Positions 42,301 to 52,020 of a stretch of 64,000 nt of DNA are shown here, piece by piece; within the stretch, counting starts at the first letter, position 1; each line of letters opens with the position of its first letter. This DNA is from Myotis daubentonii (taxonomy: Eukaryota > Chordata > Mammalia > Chiroptera > Vespertilionidae), in the NCBI RefSeq assembly GCF_963259705.1, contig NC_081840.1:114052074-114116073 (forward strand), in the 5' to 3' direction. The notes under the pieces were generated by a model. The model was not told where the DNA came from and did not search any database. It saw only the letters and a program-made list of their open reading frames with translations. Position numbers and translations under genes: made by a program.

Positions 42301-43244
42301 ACTTTTTTTTTTTTGAGAAAGATATTTTGCCTGGAAGAGAGAGAGAAAGGGAGGCTTGAAGGACCATCTCCCTGCCTCCCTCTCTCCCCTTTCTTCCCCT
42401 TCCCTTCACTTTCTCCCGCTCTCGCTCTCGCTCTCTTCCCCTCCCTCCCTCCCTCCCTGAAGCAGCCTACCTCCAGAGGAGTCTCAGCCTCTACTTGGCC
42501 CCTCTGCCCCTCACTGGCAGCAACGCCCCTGCGCTCTGCTGGCATCCTTCTAGTTCTATCTGTCCTGACACCCAGGTTGCCTTGATCTTCTCTCCAGCTG
42601 GGTGAGCTCTGCAGGCTGTGGCTGCCCACAAGGTCAGGCCTGGCTCTGAGCTCCGGTGATGTTTTGGGTCCCTCAGGGCTGGCAGGTCGGAAGCAAAGCT
42701 GGAATGGAGGGGGCTTCCTCACAGCTCTGCACTGTGGCTCCAGAAGGGAGGCTGGGTTGCCGGGCTTCCTCGGCCTTGGAGTGGGCTACAGGAAGCCAAG
42801 GGAGAGACGCGACCTGGCTGCCGGTCTTGCTGGTCTGGGGTGTGGTGGATGCTCATTTCAGCACAGTCCATGGCAGGGCTCCTTTCTTAGATTGTGAGTG
42901 AGGCCCCTCCAGTGGTTTAAAAGTTCCCATCGGTGCAGTCAGGCTGCAGTGGCCCAAGGAGGAAACCAAGAGGCTGCCCCTCAGTCTCCTTTAAGGGAGG
43001 CCACTTGCTCTGACACGTCCGCTGGGCCCGGCTGCTCTGGAGGTTTCAGTGTCACTGGGCCTGGGACTCACCCAGCTGCTGCTGCTGGTGCTTGGGCCTC
43101 CTGGGCAGAGAGTGGCCACCCTGCGGCCCAACCACGTCCAGGCCTGGCTGCCAGGCAGCAGCCCTGAGGCGGCCCATTTCATCTCAGATGCCTCTGACTC
43201 TCAGAAAGCCTCTGCAAGGACCTTGGAGCCTCATCCATCTGTCC
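42301..43244. other. Pyrimidine-rich tract then unique DNA
   Basis: A T run at 42303-42314 and a CT-rich tract at about 42366-42460 ending in (CCCT)n. The remainder is GC-rich without recognised genes. Opposed frames at 42267-42722 are arginine/glycine/serine-rich products of the CT tract. Confidence 0.55.
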
Positions 43245-43345
43245 CCTTTCTATTCTTGTCCCCCCTTCATCCTATAGATGGGAAACAGGACCTGCGAGGG
43301 AAGGAGCTTGCCCAGCCCGTGGACAGGGTCAGAACTAGAGCTCAG
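43245..43345 (-). repeat. MIR SINE fragment, antisense
   Basis: 'atcctatagatgggaaacag' then 'ggaaggagcttgcccagccc' then 'gggtcagaactagagctcag' is the reverse MIR core. Confidence 0.65.
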
Positions 43346-43529
43346 CTCTCCAGAGTTCAAAAGCCAAGCCAGGCCTGAGCTCTTCCTTCTCTGCCCCAGC
43401 TCAGCAGGCGTCTCGTTCTCGGGCTGATCCAGCCCCACAATCCACCCTGTCATACCATCCTCCAGCAACTGCTGGACCAGCTGTATTCTCACTCTCGCTG
43501 CAGGGAGGACTCCCAGCTGGGGCTGTGCT

Positions 43530-43621
43530 GAGTGTGACCCCATGTGCTGTGAGGTCAAGTCAATTAGCTTCTCTGAGCTCCAGTTTCCTTTCCTAAATGG
43601 GGGTGATAAATTGTAGTTAAT
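43530..43621 (+). repeat. MIR SINE fragment, sense
   Basis: 'gtcaagtcaattagcttctc' then 'tgagctccagtttcctttcc' then 'taaatgggggtgataaattg' is the MIR middle. Confidence 0.7.
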
Positions 43622-43830
43622 ATTTATTGACCAGGAATAGTGTTTAGTACTTAACATGGTGTGCCTCTTCTAAGTTAATCCTTATGACAACTCCATGTGG
43701 TGGACACCATGGTGATCCCATTTTTTCAGATCAAGTAACTGAGGTGACATAGCAAGTAGCAGCCTTGGGATAAAACTCAGGCAACTGGACACAGGCTGGT
43801 GCACCCAACCACTAAGGTACAGCCTGACTC
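43622..43830 (-). repeat. MIR SINE, antisense, near complete
   Basis: 'agttaatccttatgacaact' then 'ccattttttcagatcaagta' then 'aaccactaaggtacagcct' spans the reverse MIR from tail to head. It abuts the sense MIR at 43530. Confidence 0.7.
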
Positions 43831-43935
43831 TCCACGAGGTTGTCAGCAGTGGAGGAGCTGGAGATGCTTCAGCTCTTTGTAAAGTGTTACAGGGGGTGGT
43901 CTCAGTGACACCTTAGTCCAGAGATTCTCACCCCT

Positions 43936-43967
43936 TGCAGTGGTGGTGATGGTGGTGGTGGTGGGGC
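43936..43967. repeat. (GGT)n-like run
   Basis: Short imperfect GGT/GTG repeat within DNA that may be a decayed MER5 copy ('agtccagagattctcacccc' at about 43916). Confidence 0.7.
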
Positions 43968-44689
43968 GTCCCAGGGCTCTTGTAAGCTGGGAGGGTCTTC
44001 CCAGATAAATGCAGATGCGTACATGTTTAAAGAATTTTGGGGGCTACCTTGGGGCTCCTGAAATTAAGTGGTCCATTCTTAGGTGCACAATGCCTGGTTA
44101 AGGATCCCCACCCAGTGTTTCCTTCCTGAGGGGTGAGGCAGAAAGGATTCCAGGGGAGCTCTCCTCTTGGCTTTTCAGTGCTGGCTGGGCGTGTCTGGTG
44201 GCAGCCTCGGGGTAGAGGTGACAGGGAAACACATCCCAGGATTTCAGGGAGATCGCAGGGGAAATTGGGGCAGCTGGGGGAAGACACTGATTTTACCTGT
44301 GCCTGGATTTCCCCATCCCTAATTATCCTGGGATAATCGTTATGTTTAACTTGGAGCCAAGCTAGGTGAGTAGTGAGCAAGGGAACAGAGGAGTCTGACT
44401 GCTCAACTGGGCAGGGAAGGGCAGTTTTATGAGAGACAAAGGGACAACCTTCTGTGTGTGGTGGCTGCAGGGCCTCTGGGATGGCCTTATACCCAAAGGA
44501 AAATGTTCCGTTTTGCCCCGTCAGCCTGAAATTCCACCACTACAGACATTATCCAGGTCTAGAAAGATATTCAGTTATTTGAAGTATTTGAAATGCAAAT
44601 ACCCATGAATGACAAATTTTGTAGGTTGCATTGGCCATGGCTGGAGGACAAAAGAAGTTCCCAGGGAGGGAAGGTTGCAGGGACAGCAA
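43968..44689. other. No recognisable feature
   Basis: Unique DNA with no convincing frame; the longest is a 117-codon minus-strand frame without domain content. Confidence 0.45.
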
Positions 44690-44940
44690 CAGAGACAGAG
44701 TCAACAGCATGAGCTGGGGGTCAGGCAGAGCCAGATTCTAGTCTCAACCTCTGAGTTTCCTATTCTATGACCTTGGAAAGTCCCCTGTGCTCTGCGAACT
44801 CCCTGGGGAGATAAAGCTATGGTGACGGTACCTACTGCACTTGGTTGTTGGGAGGATTAAATGAGGTGATGTTTGCATGGATTTATTCAAAGCCTGGCCC
44901 AGAGGAAACACTCACTAAGTAGGTGGTGGCTGTTTTTATT
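44690..44940 (+). repeat. MIR SINE, near complete, sense
   Basis: 'agccagattctagtctcaac', 'ctatgaccttggaaagtccc', 'tgttgggaggattaaatgag' and 'aagcctggcccagaggaaac' follow MIR almost to its end. Confidence 0.82.
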
Positions 44941-45374
44941 TGGGGCCAGGCGGGGCCAGGCGATGTCTAGGGACACAGGAAACCCATCTGGCTGAGTCCA
45001 CAGGTGGGCCAGTCCTTGTCCCCAGGCCACAGTGGGCGGAGTTCCTCCCTGAGGTCCCAGGACAGGTATCAGCCCAAGGGTCTGCTCACTCCTGCCTCCC
45101 AGTGTCTCCTTGGTCAGCCTCCGCCGCTGAGAGAGAGGTCTGGGGAGAGACCTCGAGGAGATGAGAGGAGCAGAGAGCAGGGTGGGGTATGAAGAGAGGG
45201 AAGGAAAGAGGTAAAGACAAAGCTAACTGGGTGGGGAGGGAGGAGAGAGGGTGGGCAGGGACTGTTAGTCTTGGCCTTCAGGCTCAAAGGGTCTGCAGTG
45301 GGTTCTGGGTGAGAAGAAGAGTAAGACAGGAAATGAGTGGCCTGTGGGACTGAATTTAAATAGTGGACAGTAAA
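44941..45374. other. No recognisable feature
   Basis: Purine-rich (GA/GGA) at about 45150-45260. No gene or repeat family is recognised. Confidence 0.5.
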
Positions 45375-45496
45375 TGACCTTTCTAATCGCCATTCCTTCT
45401 GCCAAGAATGTAAGTTCTGTGAGGGCAGGCATTGTTTTCCACTGCTGTATTCTCAACATTTGGGACCAGCACTGCGCACCATGCTCACTGAACGAA
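45375..45496 (+). repeat. L2 LINE 3' end, sense
   Basis: 'aagaatgtaagttctgtgag' then 'ggcaggcattgttttccact' then 'gctgtattctcaacatttgg' is the L2 terminus. Its expected GAATGAATG tail ('actgaacgaatgtgtg') grades into the minisatellite that follows. Confidence 0.85.
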
Positions 45497-45962
45497 TGTG
45501 TGTGTGTCTGTGTGTGGATGCACATGTTCTCACCGTCTCCTGAGTGAGTGTGTGTGTATGTACCCATGTTCACTGTCTCCTGAGTGAGTGTGTGTGTATG
45601 TACCCATGTTCACTGTCTCCTGAGTGAGTGTGTGTGTGTGTACCCATGTTCACTGTCTCCTGAGTGTGTGTGTGTGTGTACCCATGTTCACTGTCTCCTG
45701 AGTGTGTGTGTGTGTGTATGCACATTTCTCACTGTCTCCTGAGTGAGTGTGTATGTGTGTGTGTGCGTGTGTGCATGGGTGTGGATGCACATGTGCTCAT
45801 AGAGGGAGCCAGTCCCACTGAAGGCAGAGGCTGCCCCAAATGGCCCAGGACCCAGCCACTGTCCAGCTGCTGCTGAAGCCTGCGCCCAGGTGCCCTCTGT
45901 CAGCAGGAAGTTGCTGTTTCCTGAGTTTGTGTGTGTGTGTGTGCCCGTGTGCACTGTCTTCT

Positions 45963-46000
<38 letters not shown>

Positions 46001-46005
46001 CTGGC
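45497..46005. repeat. 40-base GT-rich minisatellite
   Basis: Units of 'tgagtgagtgtgtgtgtatg' plus 'tacccatgttcactgtctcc' repeat at 45541, 45581 and 45621 with exactly 40-base spacing. Variant 38-41-base units follow at 45661 and 45699, and an earlier partial unit starts at 45497. After about 130 bases of other DNA the theme returns at 45918-46000 with a long TG run. Apparent His/Thr and Cys/Val frames here are artefacts. Confidence 0.95.
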
Positions 46006-46221
46006 CCAGTGCTGCCCAGCTGGTGGGCAGGCAGGTGCAGCAGCCCAGCGTGGCCACATGGTGGGGGCAGATCCCCTTCCTGCTCCTCCTCCTTCTCCAG
46101 CCTGGGTCTCGCTGCTGCTGGCCAGTCTGTGGGCCCTTTCCTTAAAGACCACAGAGCCCTGCAGGGTTGACTTCTCTCCAAGTTTGCCTTTGGTTCTGTG
46201 GATCATTTAAGCAGCATCACC

Positions 46222-46445
46222 TTTTTTAAAAAATATTTTTTTTTTACTTACTTCAGCGAGGAAGAGAAAGGGAGAGAGAGATAGAAACATCAATGATGAG
46301 AGAGAATCATTGATCGGCTGCCTCCTGCAAGCCCCCCCCCTGGGGATTGAGGCTGCAACCCAGGTATGTGCCCTGACCTGGAATTGAGCCATAACTTCCT
46401 GGTTCATAGGTTGACAGTCAACCACTGAGCCACGCCGGCTGGGCA
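46222..46445 (-). mobile_element. Ves SINE, antisense
   Basis: T-rich tail at the left, 'agaaacatcaatgatgagag' in the body, and 'accactgagccacgccggct' as the reversed tRNA-like head. A C-run (about 46334) replaces part of the middle. Flanking duplications are not clear. Confidence 0.92.
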
Positions 46446-46818
46446 AGTAGGGTCATCTTGATCAGGCTCTGTATGGGCTTCCCTGGCAGGAGGAGCACCC
46501 CCAGTCACACTGCACTTTTTGCTGCAACCCTAGACAGCTACAGGCAGCCAATGAGTTGCTTTAGCAGTGCCTTTTCCTGAGGCTCTGGCCCACACAGAAG
46601 ATGGTGTGCAAACAGGCATGTGTTCCATCACTGTACTGACATCCTGCTCCCGGTGCCCTCTCAGCATCCCCAGACTTCAGGGAGCTGTTGATTCACCTGT
46701 GCCCTCTGAATGCAGCCGGGGTCGAGCCCTCCTGGACAGGTGGGGTTCTTCCCTCTGCTGGCGTCTCAGAAGGGTGGAGACTTGGGAACTGCCGGGGTTG
46801 ACCAGCAGCCCCTGAATG
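46446..46818. other. No recognisable feature
   Basis: Unique DNA between a Ves SINE and a possible LTR. The 82-codon frame at 46567 shows no recognisable domain. Confidence 0.45.
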
Positions 46819-47187
46819 ACGGATGAACAGATTACTCAGACACAGTTTGACTGTGAGAGAGGGCTAAGGGGCCCCTGGCTCTAGTGGCCAGGGCAGCCTC
46901 AATTGCCTGCCTCGTTAGGCCTTTATTGGAATTTTTATCTTTAGATACAATCAGTAGGGTGAGTAGTCTTGGGAGGACACATGTGTTTACATTGTCCTCT
47001 AGGCAAGGGCATCCAGAGATTAAGCATAAGGATTCCAGTAAACACCCGGGGTCTGCACGTGCACAGGCTAGTTTGGAAAGGTCAAGGAATAATTAAGGGC
47101 GCTGCCTTTGACACTCCCCTAAGTCTCCCCTAAGTCGGAATTCTAATAAACAGGGCAGGCAGCCTTTCACACACTTCCCTTTTCTCA
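46819..47187 (-). mobile_element. Possible solo LTR of an endogenous retrovirus
   Basis: Read on the minus strand this 369-base block begins TG ('tgagaaaagggaagtgtg'). A polyadenylation signal AATAAA lies at 46922-46927, and roughly 100 bases follow it, an LTR-like layout. The 5-base word 'gaatg' sits on both sides (46814-46818 and 47188-47192), fitting an integration duplication. Against it, the far end does not read CA. No gag, pol or env sequence is present. Confidence 0.45.
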
Positions 47188-47804
47188 GAATGTCCTCCTT
47201 ATAAACTTTCCAACCAAGTCTCTTGTGCTCCCTAACAGGGAACTAGACACTGACCCAGAGTCTGGAATGGCAAGGAGGCCTGGGGGAAGCTGGCCAAGTG
47301 ACCCTGATATTTGACACTTGACCCTTAAAAAGACAAAGAGGCTTGGCCCCAGTGGTGTTCCCACCTTTATCCAGCTGTGCAAGTTTGGGACATTTATGGA
47401 GAAGCCATGACCCTCAGCTCCAGTGCCACCTCCTCTCTGCTGCTGCACCCTGCCTGCTGGGGGCCCCTGCACCTGGGGCCCAGGCTTCAGACCCTCCCAC
47501 ACACCCTCAAACGGAGCTGGCTGTTTGCTCGTCTCCTAAAGGCACAAGCTAATGGTGGGAAAGTGCTCTGGGAACAGCCAGTGGTACAGGTAGGCCTGTG
47601 TTACTGCACTGCAGGGGTGAGCAATATGCCTGTAGGGGCCCCTGCTCCTCCGATCAGCCCTCCTGCTCTCATCTCAGTAGGGGCTGTCACCTCTTTTCTG
47701 TAAGGGAGTATCGCTAATGGGGGAGGTCAGGGAGTTGAGGACAGATGAGGAACCTTTCCCTAAAATGAAGGTAGAGGGAACTTATGCACCCTCCCCTGGT
47801 GGAT
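47188..47804. other. No recognisable feature
   Basis: Unique GC-balanced DNA. Frames of about 105 codons on both strands overlap and have no recognisable content. Confidence 0.45.
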
Positions 47805-47905
47805 TAGGGGCACAGGGAGTGAGGTCCAGCCCTGGCTTGTCCACTGACCAGCCATGTGACCCTGGGCAGGTTTTCTCTTCCTGGCCCTAGGGTTTTGAGG
47901 TGGTG
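47805..47905 (+). repeat. MIR SINE fragment, sense
   Basis: 'gtgaggtccagccctggctt' then 'accagccatgtgaccctggg' then 'caggttttctcttcctggcc' is the MIR head and core. Confidence 0.75.
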
Positions 47906-48269
47906 CCTGCCAGGGGAAGGCCACTCCTGGCCTCCTGGGACCAGCCTCACTCACAGACCAGGCCTCCCCAGTAGATAAGGTGCAAGGACACCAGCCTTTG
48001 GTCTAAGTGGGCTGAGACTTTGACTAAGTCTCCAAACATGCCTTCCACTAAAGGGGGTGATTGTGAGGGGTGTGGAAGCCTTTGGGCGAATGATAGGCTC
48101 CTGAATATCAGGACAGAAGCCTAGGGGAGAGCTCTGGGGGGCCCAGGGAGCAAGCCAGCATGCAGCGACCATGGCACCCAGGGCGGCCTGGAAGCCTGCT
48201 GTGCAGGGGGTGCACCTTTTCCTGCCCTAGCCCCCGGGAACCGCAGAGGCGGCTCTTCTCTCTCTTTCT
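47906..48269. other. No recognisable feature
   Basis: Unique GC-rich DNA. A MIR remnant may lie near 48000-48060 but is too weak to call. Confidence 0.4.
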
Positions 48270-48570
48270 GCAAACTTGGGCCTCTTCTCAAGCTATTGTC
48301 TCCATCTGGAATACTCTCCCCACAATTCTGTAGCTGCAAATACTACCCTTTCACCACTTTCCACCTTTCCTGGTGGGCCCTCCAGCTGAACCTCTCCCTC
48401 TTCCTCCTCGTCCTTGCAGAGCTTGTCTCTGCACCAGCCAGGAGCCCCTGGGCCAGTCTCTGTCTCGGTTCATGTCCCGTCTGAGTCCGCAGCTCTGTCC
48501 GGACACAGCAAGCGCTTACCAGCTGCTTGACTGTCCCAATGACAGGATGTCAGTGATGTGACTGTCATTT
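48270..48570 (+). repeat. L2 LINE fragment, sense
   Basis: 'caagctattgtctccatctg' then 'gaatactctccccacaattc' and 'ttccacctttcctggtgggc' follow L2 (ttgctgttccctctgcctggaatgctcttccc). Decayed. Confidence 0.5.
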
Positions 48571-48749
48571 AAGCAGAAGGCACACAGAGTGGCTTCACCT
48601 CTGGAGTGTCTTGGACCCTGCAGTTTAACTTGGCACCTTGAAGACTCTAGAACTGACCCCAGGGGAGGAATGCAAAGCAGGGACAGCTGAGTTATCCCTT
48701 GACATGGACGCCACCAATGACCTGCAAGGCGGCCGGCGGCTGCAGCTGC

Positions 48750-48860
48750 AGGCTTTACACTTCACAGGTGAGGAGGTGAGGCTCTGATGAGTGAAGGGCC
48801 TCTCCAGGACACCGCCGCCGTGGCGGAACTGGGGCTGGAAGCCAGGCCTGTGACCTTTTC
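48750..48860 (-). repeat. MIR SINE fragment, antisense
   Basis: 'cacttcacaggtgaggaggt' then 'gaactggggctggaagccag' is the reverse MIR, with the middle CpG-rich ('gacaccgccgccgtggcgg'). Confidence 0.55.
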
Positions 48861-49294
48861 CTAGTAGGGAACAGTGATGAGCAAACCCGTTCCAGACCAG
48901 GTGGCACAGTGCCTCTAGTGTCAGGAGTCATTTTACAAAACCCTCTAGGGTTGTTTTTGTTGTTGTTTATGAAGACAAAAATAAATGAAAGAAAGCAAAT
49001 ATAATCCATAATCTACTACCCAGATAATTCTTGTGATATTATCTTTTAAACAAAGTAAAACATTAATTTTAGAAAGGTATAAAGTAAAATGAAAAGTCTC
49101 CTTGCTACTACTCCTCCAGTCTCTTAGTCTCTTTGTTAGGTAACCTCATCAACAGTTTTTTTCTAGAAAAAAAAGTATATATACCAACATTCATATTTTT
49201 GTATATGCATAACATGCTATACTTATTTACTTAACACAAAAAGGGCCACTTGATACCCATAGTGCTAATGTACACATAATGTTTTATTTGTATA

Positions 49295-49523
49295 CTAGAG
49301 GGCCGGTGCACGAAATCATGCACGGGTAAGGTCCCTCGGCCTGGCCAGCGATCAGGGCTGATCAGGGCCTTCCAGCTGCTGGCCAGGGTTCCTTCCCTGG
49401 CTGCCGGCCTGGCCTTCCTTCGTTACACACTGCTCCCTGGTGGTCAGCAAGCAATCAAACTTCTGGTCTCCTAGTCGAACTCCCGAGGAAACACTTGGCA
49501 CATTAGCCTTTTATATATATAGA
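49295..49523 (-). mobile_element. HeliBat-type Helitron, tandem copy 1
   Basis: On the minus strand it begins TC ('tctatatatataaaaggc') and ends 'ccggccctctag' followed by host T. A degenerate hairpin ('gtgcacgaaatcatgcac') precedes the end. Its 5' end directly touches the 3' CTAG of the next element. It is non-autonomous, with no protein. Confidence 0.9.
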
Positions 49524-49699
49524 CTAGAGGCCCGATGCATGAAATCTGTGCAAGGGGCTCAGCCCTCGCAGCCACGGTGGCTTGCCTCGGCCCTTGCAGC
49601 CCTGGCTTCATCTGGAAGGTCGTCTGGAAGAATATCTGGAAGGTTGTTCGGCTGTCTGGTCCAATAAGCATATTACACTTTTATTATCATTAGTATAGA
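49524..49699 (-). mobile_element. HeliBat-type Helitron, tandem copy 2
   Basis: On the minus strand it begins 'tctatactaatgataataaa' and ends 'tcgggcctctag'. At its 5' side the host base is A, and its 3' CTAG is followed by the T that starts copy 1. This is the junction expected if it inserted at the same A|T site already used by copy 1. Its short interior differs from that of copy 1. Confidence 0.9.
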
Positions 49700-49994
49700 T
49701 ACCCATACGCCAGCAATCAGCGCTACCTCTTTTTTAATGGCTGCATAACAGTCCACTTATGGTGTTCTCTATGTTAATGACCAATCCATTTCTTGAGAAA
49801 TTGTTTTTAGCTTTTCCTCAGTCAAATAAGGCAGCAGAAATATCCTGATACCTTTGTGTACCTATCTTGGCACACTTTTGTGAGTCTGCAGAAGTAACTA
49901 TTAAAGTAAAACTCTAACCTTGGATTAAAGTTGTTGGTACTGGAAACTGTTGAGTTGTGTCCCTGATGTATAATAATTATTATTATTATATCAA

Positions 49995-50847
49995 CTAGAG
50001 GCCCGGTGCATGAATTCATGCATGGGTGAGGTCCCTTGGGGTGGACTGTGAGTATTGGGCCCAAGCTGGTGCCCCCAGCCTTGCAGCCCTGCAGCCCCAC
50101 CTGGCACCTCTCCCTGGCCTGGCACCGCCCCCTCACCTGCTCCACCATCCCACCTGCGGGGCAATCAGTCAGGGCCAGGCCCCCTGCCCAGCTCCCTCAG
50201 TGCCTGGGAACCTGGCAGCGGTCCTGGCCCTGCTGCCACCACTGGTCGCTGTCTGCAGGGTGGTCAGCGGGGTGATCGGGCCCCACTCGCCCCCGCCTTG
50301 GCCTGGCGCCGCCCACTCACCTGCTCCACCATCCCACTGTGATCCCGCTCTTGTTGGGGCCCATTGGGGCTGGAAGCACCTCCACTGCCACCCACTGTCA
50401 GTGCCGGGTTGCCAACACCCGCCATGTTCCATGCCACCCCCCGGAGGTCAGCGCACATCACAGTGAGCAGTCGTACTCCTGGTCGAACTCCTGGTCAAAC
50501 AATTTGCATATTAGGCTTTTATTATATCCTATATAATAAAAGCCTAATATGCAAATCTAACGGTAGAACAATGGGTTGGTGGGGGTCGGGGCTGGAAAGC
50601 AGGTGGCACCAGGCCAGCCAAGGCATGTGCCAGTGGGCAGAGGGAGGGGACGGCGATTGTGGGGCGGTGGGTGGAGGGGCGATTGGGGGGGAGGGGACCA
50701 GCACTGTCCCCTGATCAGCCCACCTGGTCACCTCCTGTAGAGGACATCCCCTGAGGGCTCCTGGACTGCAAGAGGGTGCATGCCGGGCTCAGCCCTCCTG
50801 CCCCACCCCGAGTGCATGAATTTTTGTGTACCAGGCCTCTAGTAGGC
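49995..50847 (-). mobile_element. HeliBat-type Helitron, split near its 5' end
   Basis: On the minus strand it ends 'accgggcctctag', with a perfect 16-base palindrome hairpin beside it (50008-50023, 'tgcatgaattcatgca'). Reading back, its 5' part reaches 'tataataaaagcc' at 50526. The missing first bases ('cct a', plus-strand 'tagg') appear after the second Helitron at 50843-50846. So the element is 49995-50526 plus 50843-50847, interrupted. Its interior repeats 'cacctgctccaccatcccac' at about 50135 and 50318. Confidence 0.88.
50527..50842 (+). mobile_element. HeliBat-type Helitron nested head-to-head
   Basis: It starts 'tcctatataataaaagcc', preceded by A, and ends 'aggcctctag', followed by T. 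The 3' hairpin has decayed ('gtgcatgaatttttgtgtac'). It lies inside the first few bases of the opposite-strand Helitron, creating a perfect 24-base inverted repeat (50502-50525 and 50533-50556). G-rich interior, no protein. Confidence 0.93.
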
Positions 50848-51450
50848 TAATACTAACCCATATCACACTTACTATGTGCCAGACGGTTCCTAGGCTCTTA
50901 CATATAGAGCTCACTTAGTTTTCACAGCAACCTTAGAGAGTAGGTGCTAGTGTTTTCCTTCGTTCCCAGAGAAGTGAAATGACTTGCCAAGATCACACAG
51001 CTGGTGTGTTAGTATGGTTGGCCTGCTGTAGCAAAGAATACAAACTGGTGTCTTAAACAACAGAAATTCATTTTCTTAAAGCTCTGGAGGCTAGAAGTCT
51101 GAGAGCAAGGTGTTGGCAGTTGTTTCTCCTGAAGCCTCTGTCCTTGGTGTGTAGCTTGCCATCCCCCCCCTGTGTTTTCACAGGTCTTCCCTTTGTGCCT
51201 GGGTCCTAATCTCCTCTTCTCACAAGGATACTAGTCCCACCAGATTAGGGCCCACGCTAATGACCTCATCTTACCTTAACTATCTCTTTAAATACCCTGT
51301 CTCCAAATAGTCACATTCTGGATGCTGAGAGTTAGAACTTTAACCTGTGAATTTTAAGGGGGATGGAGTTTAGCCATAACAGTTAGTAAGTGACAGAGCC
51401 AGGATTCAAACCCAGTTCCCTGACCCAGGGCCACATTCTAGACTAGTGCA
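50848..51450 (-). repeat. MIR SINE, antisense, split by an LTR
   Basis: The left part has 'cacttactatgtgccagacg', 'gttttcacagcaaccttaga' and 'cttgccaagatcacacagct'. The right part resumes at about 51382 with 'ttagtaagtgacagagccag' and 'gattcaaacccagttccc'. Joined, they form an almost complete reverse MIR. Confidence 0.85.
51006..51381 (-). mobile_element. Solo LTR of MaLR/ERVL type, antisense
   Basis: It starts 'tgttagtatggttggcctgc', has 'cttaaacaacagaaattcat', 'gctctggaggctagaagtct', 'gattagggcccacgctaatg' and 'ccctgtctccaaatagtcac', and ends 'agccataaca'. This is the reverse of the widespread mammalian MLT/MST LTR layout. It interrupts a MIR. No internal retroviral genes are present. Confidence 0.85.
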
Positions 51451-51840
51451 CCATGAAACGCCCATGGCCAGAAAGGGGGGAGCAGGCTGGTGTGAGGGAC
51501 TCTGACCAGGCAGAGGTCTCCCTGGGGACACTCTTGGGGCTCAGGGCTCTGGAACAGCAGCAGTCCTGCTCCTGCGCCCGCTGTGGCCCAGGAGGCAAGC
51601 AATGTAAACCGGGGACACTGGGTGGGGAGCCCAGGTACAGCAGGGAGAAGCAGCCGCGCCTAGGAGAAAGGGGTGACACTAACCAGGTGACAGATTGTGT
51701 ACAGGGGTAAAAGGGCAGATGAAAAGGCTGCCATCAGGAGGGGCATGCAAGGTGTCAGAGGCCTTGGTGGCCAGGCATAGTGCATAGTCTTGATTTTATT
51801 TATTTATTTTTTAATTGCCACACTATAATTTTCGGCTTTC
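51451..51840. other. No recognisable feature
   Basis: Unique DNA ending in a T/A-rich stretch (51790-51820) next to the following Ves SINE. Confidence 0.45.
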
Positions 51841-52020
51841 ATTTAAAAAAAAAATGATTTTAGAGGGAGAGGAAGGGAGAGAGGGGAGAGAGAAACATCG
51901 ATGTGAGACACATGGATCGATCACCCTCGGCATGCACCTGGGCAGGGATGGAATCCACAACCTAGGCATGTGCCCTGACTGCACAATGTTCCAACCAGCT
52001 GAGCCACACTGGCCAGGGCT
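51841..52020 (-). mobile_element. Older Ves SINE, antisense
   Basis: 'gattttagagggagaggaag', 'gagaaacatcgatgtgagac' and the reversed head 'ccagctgagccacactggcc' identify the family. It is more diverged than the other Ves copies here, and flanking duplications are unclear. Confidence 0.88.

Larger units (their letters stand above)
48990..49994 (-). repeat. Ancient L1 fragment, antisense, carrying Helitrons
   Basis: 'ctttttaatggctgcata'-type text ('ttttttaatggctgcataac' at 49731) and the preceding 'gtatatataccaacattcat' and 'gtatatgcataacatgctat' match antisense old L1 3' sequence. It is interrupted by the Helitron pair at 49295-49699, where the host resumes across an A|T junction, and ends at the next Helitron at 49995. 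Confidence 0.6.

Noticed and set aside
45541..45740. Regular repeats resembling a CRISPR array
   Set aside because: Units are directly adjacent GT-rich tandem repeats with no spacers, in a mammalian genome. This is a minisatellite.
45688..46206. 172-codon His/Thr-rich frame
   Set aside because: It is a translation of the GT-rich minisatellite and TG run.
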